From: a virus
IMG/VR virus record: IMGVR_UViG_3300021599_001808
Span: 1 to 33,446 of that record
Length of the DNA stretch: 33,446 bases
Reading direction: 5' to 3' (one strand)
The notes beneath the pieces are model-generated. The model did not search any database. It was not told where the DNA came from and saw only the letters and a program-made list of their open reading frames with translations. Below, in pieces: positions 14,690 through 22,700 of the stretch (the first letter of the stretch is position 1; each line of letters begins with the position of its first letter). The position numbers were made by a program, and so were the translations under genes.

Positions 14690-17044
14690 ATGAGAACAGA
14701 CTGGAATTTTACAGTTCTTGCATTTACTACCAGATCATCTGTTCTGGGGTCAATAGGTGCTCTTGAAAATCAGTATCTAAGTTCTGCACCATTTTCCATA
14801 CAAACTACAAAACCAGTAGTAATTGATGCGAGAACAACCAATGTATTTGTTGGAATAGATTCTTCTAGTCTTTATGTTGGACAAGATTTATTTTATGTTC
14901 CAGGAATAATATATCCTAATACAAAAATATTAGAGATAGTTGAAGGTAGAAATGTAATTAGTGCCCAAAGTATTCCAGTTGGTATTAGTACAACTATACT
15001 TACTAATGTTAATACTTCTGGAATAACAACTCAAACAAAAATTTCATTATCTCAGAATGTAATTGCAGATGGAACTTCTATAGTTTCTGTCGGAACGAGC
15101 AGTCTTCAAATATTTCCACCATCACTAAACTTTGCCGGAATTGCGACGAGATCTTTATCTTTTTATAATGGGAGTGGTGAATATAGCCTTACTTTGTCGG
15201 CAAGAACCACAAATAGTTTTGAAGAATTTATTAATCTAGATTTTGGAACTGGTTCAGTCACCGGAATTGGTTCTACGTTCATCTTTAATACAGATGCATA
15301 TTATGGAAGTGGTGGTCCAATAACCTTTGTTGGCGATGAACTTGGACAAACGTCCGGAATAATAACTACTGGATATTCTGTAACTGGAATTGATACCTAT
15401 ACTAGTTCATCTACTACAAATTTTAATATAAAAACCGAGATAGATGGTTACAAGTATCTTGAAGCGCGAACATATTCGGTAAATGTTGGTTCAATATCAT
15501 CTTTGGTTGCGATTGGTGATTATGTCAGGGGCCCATACTTTACCAGCAATACAACAGTAACTTCTATTAGTGGTAGTACCGTATCATTTGGATCATCATC
15601 AACAAATACATATGCACTAATATCTGATGTAGGATTTACAAGACCAGTATCAGTTTCAGAAGTATCTAATGTTATTAATATCAATACCACCGGAATATTT
15701 GTCGGTGATTATGTAGTCAGTGCCGTACTTGAACCAAATACATATGTAGTTTCTGTAGGAGTAAATTCAATTACTCTTAATAATCCGACCATAAATGGAG
15801 CGGCAACTGTAGGTAGTCTTGGAATCACAACAAACATTATTACCGGAATTAGTACTTCAAGATTAGAAGTTGGTCTTGGAGTTGCACAAATTCCAGGTAT
15901 TATTCCTAGCGGAACCACAATTACCGGATTTGTAAAACAACCCACAATAATAGGAATTCAAACCAATGTTGTAGGAGTTCAAACCACAAGACTTTATGGT
16001 CTCGATACAACAAATATTACAACTCAATCAAAACTATCAGCAGTATCGGGAATAATTGCCCAAGGAACCTACGTCAAATCTATTTTCACTACTTTTGGAA
16101 CAAATGAAACTTTTGACAGTGAATTAATTACCTTTGATAGTGAAAATAGTAAATTTGATTCTTTACCAGTAAGAGGATATGTTGAAATATTTCCAGCATC
16201 ATTAAATACTGCCGGAATTGGGACAACGACATCTCTAACATTTTTTAGTGAAACTGTAAATGTTCAGATCAATAACTTTACTCAAAATTCCACACCAATC
16301 CCAAGTCAATTATTAAATCTTTATCTTGATGTAAGTACTGAATTTGCATTTGGACAATACTCAACAGTACAAAATCAAAAAAACAGAATTTATTTTAATA
16401 AATCCGGAATAAACACAGCTCCAATAAGTTCTGCCGGATTCACATTTGGATATACTGGACCCGTATCCAAAATCACTACTGCACAAGACTATGGTGATTT
16501 ATTAAATGTTACATTTTCTCAGCAAAATAAATCTATAGGAATCAATACAAATATTATTGGGATTAATACGTCTCTAGTTTCTATAGGGCAGTTTATAAAA
16601 CCAGTTACTGAAGTTTTTGATAATGAATCAGGAACTTTTATTGAATCTATATTAGAAGGTGCAATTAAAACAAATGTTGGAACTTCTAATACAACCACAA
16701 CATTAGTTAATTTTAAACTTGGAAATTTAATTACAAAAGAAAGTAAGAGATATCCTTTTGATACATTCGATTCTTACACTATACAATTTCTTAGTCAATT
16801 TCAGAGAGCTTTTGTTACTCAAAACACTAGTGTATTTCCGGCATATGCAAATCCACCAGGTTCAATATTTGGCGATCCATCACTAAGATACACATTCACC
16901 TCATTCCCAACAGATTGGGATATTAATAAAGTTCTAGGAATAAAGAATTTTCCCTATGATGTTACCGCTAGAGAACGGGCAGCGGCAAGAGGAAGAAGAA
17001 GTTATGGTGGCCCATTTTATCCACGTCACGTTTTTGGAAGATAA
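14690..17044 (+). CDS. Large virion structural protein (784 aa)
   Basis: A 784-residue beta-rich protein (MRTDWNFTVLAFTTRSSVLGS at the start). It has repeated Thr/Ser/Ile/Gly-rich units: two copies of a FPPSLNFAGIATRSLSFYNG-like segment near residues 143 and 500, and several IPGI.P.GT.I and GINT(N/S) segments. The C-terminus changes to a basic stretch (VTARERAAARGRRSYGG then PFYPRHVFGR). No transmembrane or catalytic motif is seen. It starts 1 base after the preceding stop, and its own TAA overlaps the next ATG in TAATG. It looks like a conserved baseplate-associated cyanophage protein of unknown precise role. Confidence 0.7.
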   Translation: MRTDWNFTVLAFTTRSSVLGSIGALENQYLSSAPFSIQTTKPVVIDARTTNVFVGIDSSSLYVGQDLFYVPGIIYPNTKILEIVEGRNVISAQSIPVGISTTILTNVNTSGITTQTKISLSQNVIADGTSIVSVGTSSLQIFPPSLNFAGIATRSLSFYNGSGEYSLTLSARTTNSFEEFINLDFGTGSVTGIGSTFIFNTDAYYGSGGPITFVGDELGQTSGIITTGYSVTGIDTYTSSSTTNFNIKTEIDGYKYLEARTYSVNVGSISSLVAIGDYVRGPYFTSNTTVTSISGSTVSFGSSSTNTYALISDVGFTRPVSVSEVSNVININTTGIFVGDYVVSAVLEPNTYVVSVGVNSITLNNPTINGAATVGSLGITTNIITGISTSRLEVGLGVAQIPGIIPSGTTITGFVKQPTIIGIQTNVVGVQTTRLYGLDTTNITTQSKLSAVSGIIAQGTYVKSIFTTFGTNETFDSELITFDSENSKFDSLPVRGYVEIFPASLNTAGIGTTTSLTFFSETVNVQINNFTQNSTPIPSQLLNLYLDVSTEFAFGQYSTVQNQKNRIYFNKSGINTAPISSAGFTFGYTGPVSKITTAQDYGDLLNVTFSQQNKSIGINTNIIGINTSLVSIGQFIKPVTEVFDNESGTFIESILEGAIKTNVGTSNTTTTLVNFKLGNLITKESKRYPFDTFDSYTIQFLSQFQRAFVTQNTSVFPAYANPPGSIFGDPSLRYTFTSFPTDWDINKVLGIKNFPYDVTARERAAARGRRSYGGPFYPRHVFGR

Positions 17045-17376
17045 TGGCAAACTTTAACTTTTCCGAAACTATCACCAATGTTATTGATTATGAGTCTGTG
17101 AAAATCAATAGATATCAACCTGTTGATGCTACAGTGTTTGTTCAAGATATATTATTAGAAGGATACCCACTTGAAGTAAATTTTGATATTAATAATAATC
17201 CCAGCAATATTGAGAATTTATCGAATGAACTTTATATTCCATTTAACAATCTAGCTTTTACTACAATTAGAGGATGGGTATGGGGTCCAAGAACTCCGCA
17301 CAGGGAAAAAATATACCCAAGAGGTGGTGGATATATACCTGTAGAACTTACTAATTATTTTGATGTTCCAAAGTAA
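17044..17376 (+). CDS. Small virion-associated hypothetical protein (110 aa)
   Basis: This 110-residue ORF (MANFNFSETITNVIDYESVK...) is coupled to the 784-residue protein by a one-base TAATG overlap. Its middle is acidic and Asn-rich, and its C-terminus has an aromatic and Arg/Gly-containing patch (RGWVWGPRTPHREKIYPRGGG). I do not recognise the family. Its placement inside a run of structural genes makes a small baseplate or fibre-connector component likely. Confidence 0.65.
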   Translation: MANFNFSETITNVIDYESVKINRYQPVDATVFVQDILLEGYPLEVNFDINNNPSNIENLSNELYIPFNNLAFTTIRGWVWGPRTPHREKIYPRGGGYIPVELTNYFDVPK

Positions 17377-17400
17377 TTGTTATATTAAATAAAGAGGAAA

Positions 17401-17751
17401 ATGCCAAAAGCACTTATTAGTACAGGATCACTACCAAATGATGGATCTGGAGATACTCTTAGAACCGCAGGTCAAAAAATAAATTCTAATTTTAATGAGA
17501 TTTATAATTCACTAGGAAACGGATCAGTTTTAGCACCGGTTCTATGGGAAAATGGAGTTTTGGGTATTACTACAACATCCGATGTTGGTATAGGAACTAC
17601 TAGTCCATCACAAAAATTTGAGGTTCAGAACGGGAATATTAAAGTTGGGGTAAATACTTCAAATGGACTCATTCTTACCGATTCGGATGGAGTTCCTTGG
17701 AAATTATTTGTGAATACGGACGGGACCGTTGGGACATCATCTGCAATTTAA
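17401..17751 (+). CDS. Short fibre-like protein with shared tip module (116 aa)
   Basis: The AGAGGAAA ribosome-binding site just before the ATG supports this start. The N-terminal part (TGSLPNDGSGDTLRTAGQKI followed by NSNFNEIYNSLGNG) is a motif found at the start of many phage fibre and baseplate proteins. The middle has the VGIGTTSPSQKFEV fibre linker. The C-terminus (IKVGVNTSNGLILTDSDGVPW then KLFVNTDG) matches the end of the giant fibre (VKVGINTSQGVILTSPNGTAY then RLVVDDSG). It thus looks like a minimal fibre: an anchor, one linker and the shared terminal module. It is the last gene before the sigma70 promoter at 17755. Confidence 0.75.
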   Translation: MPKALISTGSLPNDGSGDTLRTAGQKINSNFNEIYNSLGNGSVLAPVLWENGVLGITTTSDVGIGTTSPSQKFEVQNGNIKVGVNTSNGLILTDSDGVPWKLFVNTDGTVGTSSAI

Positions 17752-17754
17752 CCC

Positions 17755-17783
17755 TTGACACCAGATCCCTGATGCCCTATAAT
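17755..17783 (+). promoter_or_regulatory. Consensus sigma70 promoter
   Basis: TTGACA (17755-17760), a 17-base spacer and TATAAT (17778-17783) form a perfect consensus promoter 27 bases before the ATG at 17810. It probably lets the host polymerase transcribe the two small genes and the tRNAs independently of the late structural operon. Confidence 0.9.
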
Positions 17784-17809
17784 ACCTAGGTAATCAAACG
17801 AAACGCCCG

Positions 17810-17995
17810 ATGCCTGCCGAAGAAGTACTAACCCGCTGTGTTGTTGACACACTGGCACGTAAGTTCTACCTGTACTCCGATCAAGGTGGAGAGCGAGTTG
17901 TGGAATGTCAAAGTGTAGATCAGTTTATGAACGTTCTTGAAGTTGTTCGTTCTAAACTTGACGGAGATACTTTGGTGTATTCCAACCCTTTCTGA
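17810..17995 (+). CDS. Small conserved hypothetical protein (61 aa)
   Basis: A 61-residue protein (MPAEEVLTRCVVDTLARKFY...) directly behind a consensus sigma70 promoter. It is compact and mixed alpha/beta in appearance, with ERVVECQSVDQFMNVLEVVR forming a likely helix at residues 28-47. I believe small proteins of this kind are widespread in T4-like cyanophages but know no function. It precedes the Phd-like gene by 22 bases and is probably co-transcribed with it. Confidence 0.75.
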   Translation: MPAEEVLTRCVVDTLARKFYLYSDQGGERVVECQSVDQFMNVLEVVRSKLDGDTLVYSNPF

Positions 17996-18017
17996 TAAAC
18001 TAAATAGAAGACAAAAA

Positions 18018-18188
18018 ATGGAAGTTTTTACCGTGGAACAATTTCAACAACAATTTGACGAACTCCTTGAAAGAGTCGAAAATGGTGAGCACATAGGAAT
18101 TGTCGGTGAAGACGGAAGAGCGGCAGTAATGATTCCTGCAGACGACGAGATTATACGAATACATACAGACCACGAAGAAGGTTGTTGA
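18018..18188 (+). CDS. Phd/YefM-like antitoxin-type protein (56 aa), no visible toxin
   Basis: ATG 18018 is preferred over an upstream in-frame start that would overlap the 17810 gene. The 56-residue product has the pattern of the Phd/YefM DNA-binding N-terminal domain: EVFTVEQFQQQFDELLERVE, then NGEHIGIVGEDGRAAVMIP and an acidic DDE (compare the family pattern of a helix ending in a-NGE-x-v-x-I-x-x-x-G-x-x-a-A-V-x-v-p). Family members neutralise a toxin and autoregulate their operon. Here no Doc, RelE or other toxin ORF follows: next come a hairpin and tRNA genes. It may act as a phage antidote against a host toxin or as a small regulator. The domain call rests on a short pattern, so it is moderately sure. 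Confidence 0.65.
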   Translation: MEVFTVEQFQQQFDELLERVENGEHIGIVGEDGRAAVMIPADDEIIRIHTDHEEGC

Positions 18189-18212
18189 TTCAAGGCAACG
18201 TATGGGTTTTAT

Positions 18213-18234
18213 AAGTTGCTTCAAGGCAACTTTT
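18213..18234 (+). terminator. Weak hairpin, possible terminator
   Basis: AAGTTGC and GCAACTT (18213-18219, 18226-18232) pair around a 6-base loop and are followed by TT. The stem lies between the Phd-like gene and the first tRNA. It could be a weak terminator or a tRNA processing signal. Confidence 0.4.
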
Positions 18235-18236
18235 AT

Positions 18237-18308
18237 GGGGGTATAGCTTAATGGTTAGAGCGGCCTGCTTATAACGGGTTAGTCTGGGTTCAACTCCCAG
18301 TATCCCTA
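18237..18308 (+). tRNA. tRNA-Ile (anticodon UAU)
   Basis: The cloverleaf can be folded by eye: acceptor GGGGGTA/TATCCCT with two G-U pairs, anticodon stem GCCTG/CGGGT with two wobble pairs, loop CTTATAA, and T-arm CTGGG-TTCAACT-CCCAG. With U33 fixed, the anticodon is TAT, reading AUA. The discriminator is A and CCA is not encoded. Bacteria usually read AUA with a CAU anticodon modified to lysidine, so a direct UAU anticodon is unusual; it suits the AUA-rich codon use of this genome. Confidence 0.82.
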
Positions 18309-18310
18309 TT

Positions 18311-18333
18311 GCTATTCGTTATTTGCGAATAGC
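18311..18333 (+). other. Perfect 8-bp hairpin between tRNA genes
   Basis: GCTATTCG (18311-18318) pairs with CGAATAGC (18326-18333) around a 7-base loop. It sits two bases after tRNA-Ile(UAU) and four before the next tRNA. It has no T-tract and is probably a processing structure. Confidence 0.6.
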
Positions 18334-18337
18334 GAAT

Positions 18338-18410
18338 GCTCCTTTAGCAATCTGGTGAATGCAGCGAACTCATAATTCGCCTGAGGCGTGTTCGATCCAC
18401 GCAAGGAGCA
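18338..18410 (+). tRNA. tRNA with CAU anticodon (Met, or Ile if lysidine-modified)
   Basis: Acceptor GCTCCTT/AAGGAGC, anticodon stem GCGAA/TTCGC with loop CTCATAA, and T-arm GCGTG-TTCGATC-CACGC all pair perfectly; the discriminator is A. The initiator-type GGG/CCC anticodon stem is absent, so it is elongator Met or Ile(k2CAU). A UAU Ile tRNA next door makes Met somewhat more likely. Confidence 0.88.
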
Positions 18411-18415
18411 CCTAT

Positions 18416-18508
18416 GGAAGTGTGGCAGAGCGGTTTAATGCAGGAGATTGCTAATCTCCCGATGTTCTTAATGGGCATCCGTTGGTTCAAATCCAACCAC
18501 TTCCGCCA
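18416..18508 (+). tRNA. tRNA-Ser (anticodon GCU)
   Basis: A class II tRNA with acceptor GGAAGTG/CACTTCC, anticodon stem GGAGA/TCTCC, loop TTGCTAA (anticodon GCT, codons AGC/AGU) and a long variable arm (18460-18480). The T-arm is GTTGG-TTCAAAT-CCAAC and the discriminator G. The CCA end is encoded (18506-18508), unlike in the other four tRNAs. Confidence 0.93.
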
Positions 18509-18580
18509 GGAATCGTAGCTCAGTGGTAGAGCACTCGGCTGATAACCGAGCGGTCACAAGTTCAAATCTTGTCGATTCCA
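18509..18580 (+). tRNA. tRNA-Ile (anticodon GAU)
   Basis: Acceptor GGAATCG/CGATTCC, anticodon stem CTCGG/CCGAG with loop CTGATAA (anticodon GAT, codons AUU/AUC), T-arm ACAAG-TTCAAAT-CTTGT, discriminator A, no CCA encoded. It abuts the tRNA-Ser CCA end directly, so the two are probably cut from one transcript. Confidence 0.94.
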
Positions 18581-18581
18581 C

Positions 18582-18610
18582 TTGACAACCTTAGCAAACA
18601 CTGCTATAGT
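18582..18610 (+). promoter_or_regulatory. Sigma70 promoter before tRNA-Leu
   Basis: TTGACA (18582-18587), a 17-base spacer and TATAGT (18605-18610) lie just after the tRNA-Ile(GAU) end and 12 bases before the tRNA-Leu start. This is the right geometry for transcription of tRNA-Leu and the 18740 gene. Confidence 0.8.
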
Positions 18611-18622
18611 TGTCTTATACAC

Positions 18623-18706
18623 GGGAGATTGGTGGAATCGGTAGACACACCAGACTTAAAATCTGTTGGGCGTATGCCCGTGGGAGTTCAAGTCTCCCAT
18701 CTCCTA
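18623..18706 (+). tRNA. tRNA-Leu (anticodon UAA)
   Basis: A class II tRNA with acceptor GGGAGAT/ATCTCCT (one G-U), anticodon loop CTTAAAA (anticodon TAA, codon UUA), a short paired variable arm (GGGCGTATGCCC region) and T-arm GGGAG-TTCAAGT-CTCCC. The discriminator is A and CCA is not encoded. UUA is a frequent codon in these AT-rich genes. Confidence 0.93.
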
Positions 18707-18711
18707 CTTAA

Positions 18712-18719
18712 AATAAATA
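18712..18719 (+). promoter_or_regulatory. Late promoter-like AATAAATA
   Basis: A 7/8 match to the TATAAATA octamer, 20 bases before ATG 18740 and just after tRNA-Leu. The 18740 gene may therefore be transcribed both from the sigma70 promoter at 18582 and late. Confidence 0.5.
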
Positions 18720-18739
18720 TAAGATATTGGAAAAACCCA

Positions 18740-19051
18740 ATGTCCTTTAAATACAAAATCACTCACGCACACTGTTGGTATAATAATGGCAGTATGATCG
18801 TGAAGATGTATTTCATTAACGAGATTCCATTTACATTCGATGAACTACCCGATGGTCATTTGTATGATCAAGAACTTTGTAGAGAAGCGGATAAGTATCG
18901 CACATTTGAGCCAGAAGACTTATATAAAAATTCATTCTATCTAATAGATGAAGAAGCACATCCTTGCTTGTTTATGGTGGATCTAGAAAACCCAGAGGAT
19001 ATGCCCCCAGATATGGAATATCTTTTTGATGAAGAGGATTTGACTAGCTAA
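18740..19051 (+). CDS. Small acidic hypothetical protein (103 aa)
   Basis: The longest open frame extends back through tRNA-Leu, which is not credible; ATG 18740 (MSFKYKITHAHCWYNNGSM) gives a sensible 103-residue protein after the tRNA. The C-terminal half is strongly acidic (ENPEDMPPDMEYLFDEEDL). It has no membrane segment or catalytic motif that I can identify, and I do not recognise the family. Very acidic small phage proteins often bind host proteins or mimic DNA, but nothing here proves that. Confidence 0.7.
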   Translation: MSFKYKITHAHCWYNNGSMIVKMYFINEIPFTFDELPDGHLYDQELCREADKYRTFEPEDLYKNSFYLIDEEAHPCLFMVDLENPEDMPPDMEYLFDEEDLTS

Positions 19052-19078
19052 ATATTGAGTAATTGATTGTTATAAAAA

Positions 19079-19672
19079 ATGGAAGAGATTCTTTCACTTA
19101 AACCAGAATCCATTTTTAAAGTGGTCGATGACAGTATTTTTATTGAAAAAAATGATGCAAGGCATAATGATTATATGCACTGTGGTAATTACTACGAGAT
19201 ATATTATGCAATATCCAAATACTACCAACCTAAAAGTATTCTAGAAATAGGTGTAAGGTACGGATATAGTTTATATTCGATGATGGCAGCAGCAGATAAT
19301 TTGAACTATGTTAGAGGATATGATATTGATGAGTATGATAGTGGTTCAATAGAAGAAGCAAATAAAAACATATCAAAAGTTATTTCTGATGATATAGATT
19401 TTAAAATTGAATTTAATGATTCTCAAAAGATTTCAGAACTGTCCCAAAGTTATGATTTAATTCATATTGATGGTGATCATTCCTATGAGGGGAAAATTCA
19501 CGACTTAAACTTAACAAAAGGAAAATGTAAAGTCCTTATCATTGATGACTACAATCACATTGGGGAAGTTAAAAATGCCACAAATAAATTCATTGAAGAA
19601 AATTCCGAATTAATATCTAAACATTTTTCTATTGGTTCTATGAGAGGAACATATATTGTTGAATACAAATAA
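19079..19672 (+). CDS. Class I SAM-dependent methyltransferase (197 aa)
   Basis: The protein has the Rossmann-type SAM-binding order: motif I SILEIGVRYGYSLYSM (residues 53-68), an acidic residue closing strand 2 (VRGYDIDEYD, D82), and the paired acidic motifs DLIHIDGDHSYEG (126-138) and LIIDDYNH (153-160). The last two motifs are typical of the Methyltransf_24 group, which includes enzymes acting on sugars and small molecules and companions of glycosyltransferases. The size of about 200 residues fits a single catalytic domain. It sits between the tRNA region and a giant fibre operon, so it may modify a glycan or fibre component. The substrate is unknown, and DNA modification is unlikely because no NPPY-type motif is present. 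Confidence 0.75.
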   Translation: MEEILSLKPESIFKVVDDSIFIEKNDARHNDYMHCGNYYEIYYAISKYYQPKSILEIGVRYGYSLYSMMAAADNLNYVRGYDIDEYDSGSIEEANKNISKVISDDIDFKIEFNDSQKISELSQSYDLIHIDGDHSYEGKIHDLNLTKGKCKVLIIDDYNHIGEVKNATNKFIEENSELISKHFSIGSMRGTYIVEYK

Positions 19673-19683
19673 TTTTTTGCCCC

Positions 19684-19691
19684 TATAAATA
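19684..19691 (+). promoter_or_regulatory. T4-type late promoter TATAAATA
   Basis: An exact octamer, 33 bases before ATG 19725 of the 2007-residue fibre gene. Together with 4124-4131 it marks the two largest fibre genes as starts of late transcription units. Confidence 0.8.
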
Positions 19692-19724
19692 ACAGCATAT
19701 GTAACTTTTGTAGATAATAATCAA

Positions 19725-22700
19725 ATGCCTCTTAATCAATTAGAGAATTTTATTAAAAACACTGAAGGTAGAATTCTATATGTTAACCCAAATGACTTAG
19801 ACTCTACTGATAGTATACTTAATCAAGGTAATTCCCTTACAAAACCTTTTAAAACTATTCAAAGGGCCCTTATAGAATCGGCAAGATTTTCTTATTTAAG
19901 GGGTAGAAATAATGATATCGTAGAAAAAACAACCATTCTTCTATTTCCTGGTGAGCATTTAATTGATAACCGTCCAGGATATGCAATTAAAGAAGAAGAT
20001 AATACGGCAAGAGCTGTTGCTCCTAATGGACTAGATTTTTTAGCTAGAGATACACTTAGTTTAAATTTAACATCAAATTTTGATTTAACACAAGAAGATA
20101 ATATTCTTCATAAATTTAATAGTATCTATGGTGGAGTTGTTGTACCAAGGGGTACTTCTATTGTTGGTCTAGATTTAAGAAAAATCAAAATTAGACCAAA
20201 ATATGTCCCAAATCCTACGGACGATAATGTACCAACTTCTGCAATTTTCAGAATTACTGGTGCCTGTTACTTTTGGCAATTCTCTCTATTTGATGGTGAT
20301 GAAACCGGATTAGTTTATACTGATAATACAGATTTTTCATCCGCTAATAGATCTACTCCTACTTTCTCACACCATAAACTAACTTGTTTTGAATATGCTG
20401 ACGGTGTCAATATTCCTTCGGGATATGATATCACTGATTTGGATATGTATTATGCCAAATTAACTAATGCATATAACGAATCTTCGGGTCCGGGAAGAGA
20501 AATTCCTGGCCCTGATAAGTATCCGGCAGAGTTATTTGGATTCGCAAAGCAACGTCCAGAATGGGAAATTGTTGGTGCGTTTGCCCCAGATCCTTTTAGA
20601 CTTACCTCAATTCAAGCTGGTGATGGGCTAACTCCAAGTAATGTAATTACAGTTATTACAGAAAGACCTCACGGATTTTCTGCGGGGACTCCAATTAAAA
20701 TTAGAGGAGTAGATATTCAGGATTATAATATTTCAACAAAAGTTCAGAGTGTTGATCCAGATGATGAAAATAAATTTACATATGTGATTCCATTTGTAAG
20801 GAGTAATCTCCCTGCAAATCCATCTCCAGCTTCTGCATCAGTTACAATCGAAACTGATACTGTTACTGGCGCATCCCCATATATCTTTAACTGCTCTCTC
20901 CGTTCAGTTTGGGGTATGAATGGCCTTCTTGCCGATGGTAGCAAGGCATCTGGTTTCCGTTCGATGGTTACTGCACAATTTACTGCAGTATCACTACAAA
21001 AAGATGACCGAGCATTCGTAAAATATAATCCAGAACAAAGAATTTACGAAGGATTAAACCTTTCGGCAGTTAATGGTTCTCAATTATCTGCACAATCATC
21101 ATCAACAGATAATAATGGCGTTTATCACCTAGATGCAGAGGCAATTTACAGAAGAGGTTGGGAAACAAGTCATATCAAATTAAAGAATGATGCATTTATC
21201 CAGATCGTTTCTGTTTTTGCAATTGGATTTAACAAGCACTTTGATGCTGAAAGTGGTGGTGATGGATCGATCACCAACTCCAACTCAAACTTTGGACAAT
21301 ACTCACTAGCGGCAACTGGATATAAAGCAGAGGCATTCTTAAAGGATGATACTGCTTATGTGACTTCAATTATGACGCCAAGAGCGATTGTAAGTGAAGA
21401 AGAGAAAGTTGATTGGGCTTCTCTTGATATTGGTCTAACAACCTCAGTTTCCATTCCAAATCATCTTTACATCTTTGGATTTAAGAATCCAGATGTTAAA
21501 CCACCAATTATTCTACAACAGTATAGACTTGGTGCAAAATTTGGAGATAAAGTTTATCTAGATACCCTGACTGGTATTGGTGGTGCCTTATCAGTTAAAG
21601 AGGCAAATATTTTCTTAACAAATAACACTCCAAACACTTCAAATCCCGGCGTTTCAAATGTCGCAGAAGGAACTCAAACTGGAGAAAAATTATTTAGAGT
21701 TTCTTCTGTAGTAAATGATACTACATTTAACCTTGGACTTGACCATCGTCTTCAAACTGGAGAAAAGGTTAGAATTTTTAGTGATAATGGAGATCTTCCA
21801 GAAGGATTGGTCGAGAACAGATTATACTATATTATTAGAGTAACAGCAAGTTCTACAGAAGTTCAATTAGCATCCTCACTAACAAATGCTCAAATCAACA
21901 ATCCAATCACAATTTCTGGTGGATCAAATCTAACTATTGTCAGTAGAGTCTCAGACAAACAACCAGGAGATTTTGGATCACCTGTACAATATGATCCAGT
22001 AAATTCAAATTGGTTCATTAATACAAATTCAAACAACTCAATCTATACCACTCTACAATCTTTAGGTGTTGCTGGATTTGGTACGGACAGGACAGAAGTT
22101 ACTTATATTAAGAGAAATCCAGATTCTCGCAGTTTGGATGAAAAACTCTATAAAATGAGAGTTGTTATTCCTAAGGAGACTGTAAATGCCAGAGATCCTG
22201 TAGTTGGATTTGTTCTTCAAGATTCTAGTCTAACTGCCGCACTGAACAACGCTGAATTTAGTAAGACAACATTAACATCTTCGGATTATAATTACGAAAG
22301 AAATCCAAGATATATTACAAAAGCTTCTGTCGATGGTACAGTAGTTACTATAATCTCGGATCGCCCACATAATTTAAAAACAGATGATATTGTTATTGTT
22401 GAAGGCGTCACTAGTAGCACAAATACAGAGGGTGATCCTAAGATTGGATATAATGGAAGATTTGTAGTAAAACAGATTACAAATGCAAATACATTTACAT
22501 ATGAAACTACTGATATATTTGGAACAGTTCATAATCCAGGAACATTTACAAATAATACTAATGTAAGAAGTGTCCTTCTTCCAAGATTTAAGAGAAATGA
22601 TCTACAATCAAATTACTTTGTCTACCGAAATGAAGTAATTTCACCATTCATTTATAATGTACAGGACGGAATCTATCATCTGTATGTTCTCAACGCTTCT

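Noticed and set aside
17937-18017. Upstream start for the Phd-like gene
   Set aside because: It would overlap the 17810 gene by about 60 bases out of frame and add residues that do not fit the family; ATG 18018 gives a family-sized domain.
18569-18739. Long N-terminal extension of the 103-residue protein through tRNA-Leu
   Set aside because: The extension would be the translated tRNA and promoter region; ATG 18740 gives a normal start after the tRNA.
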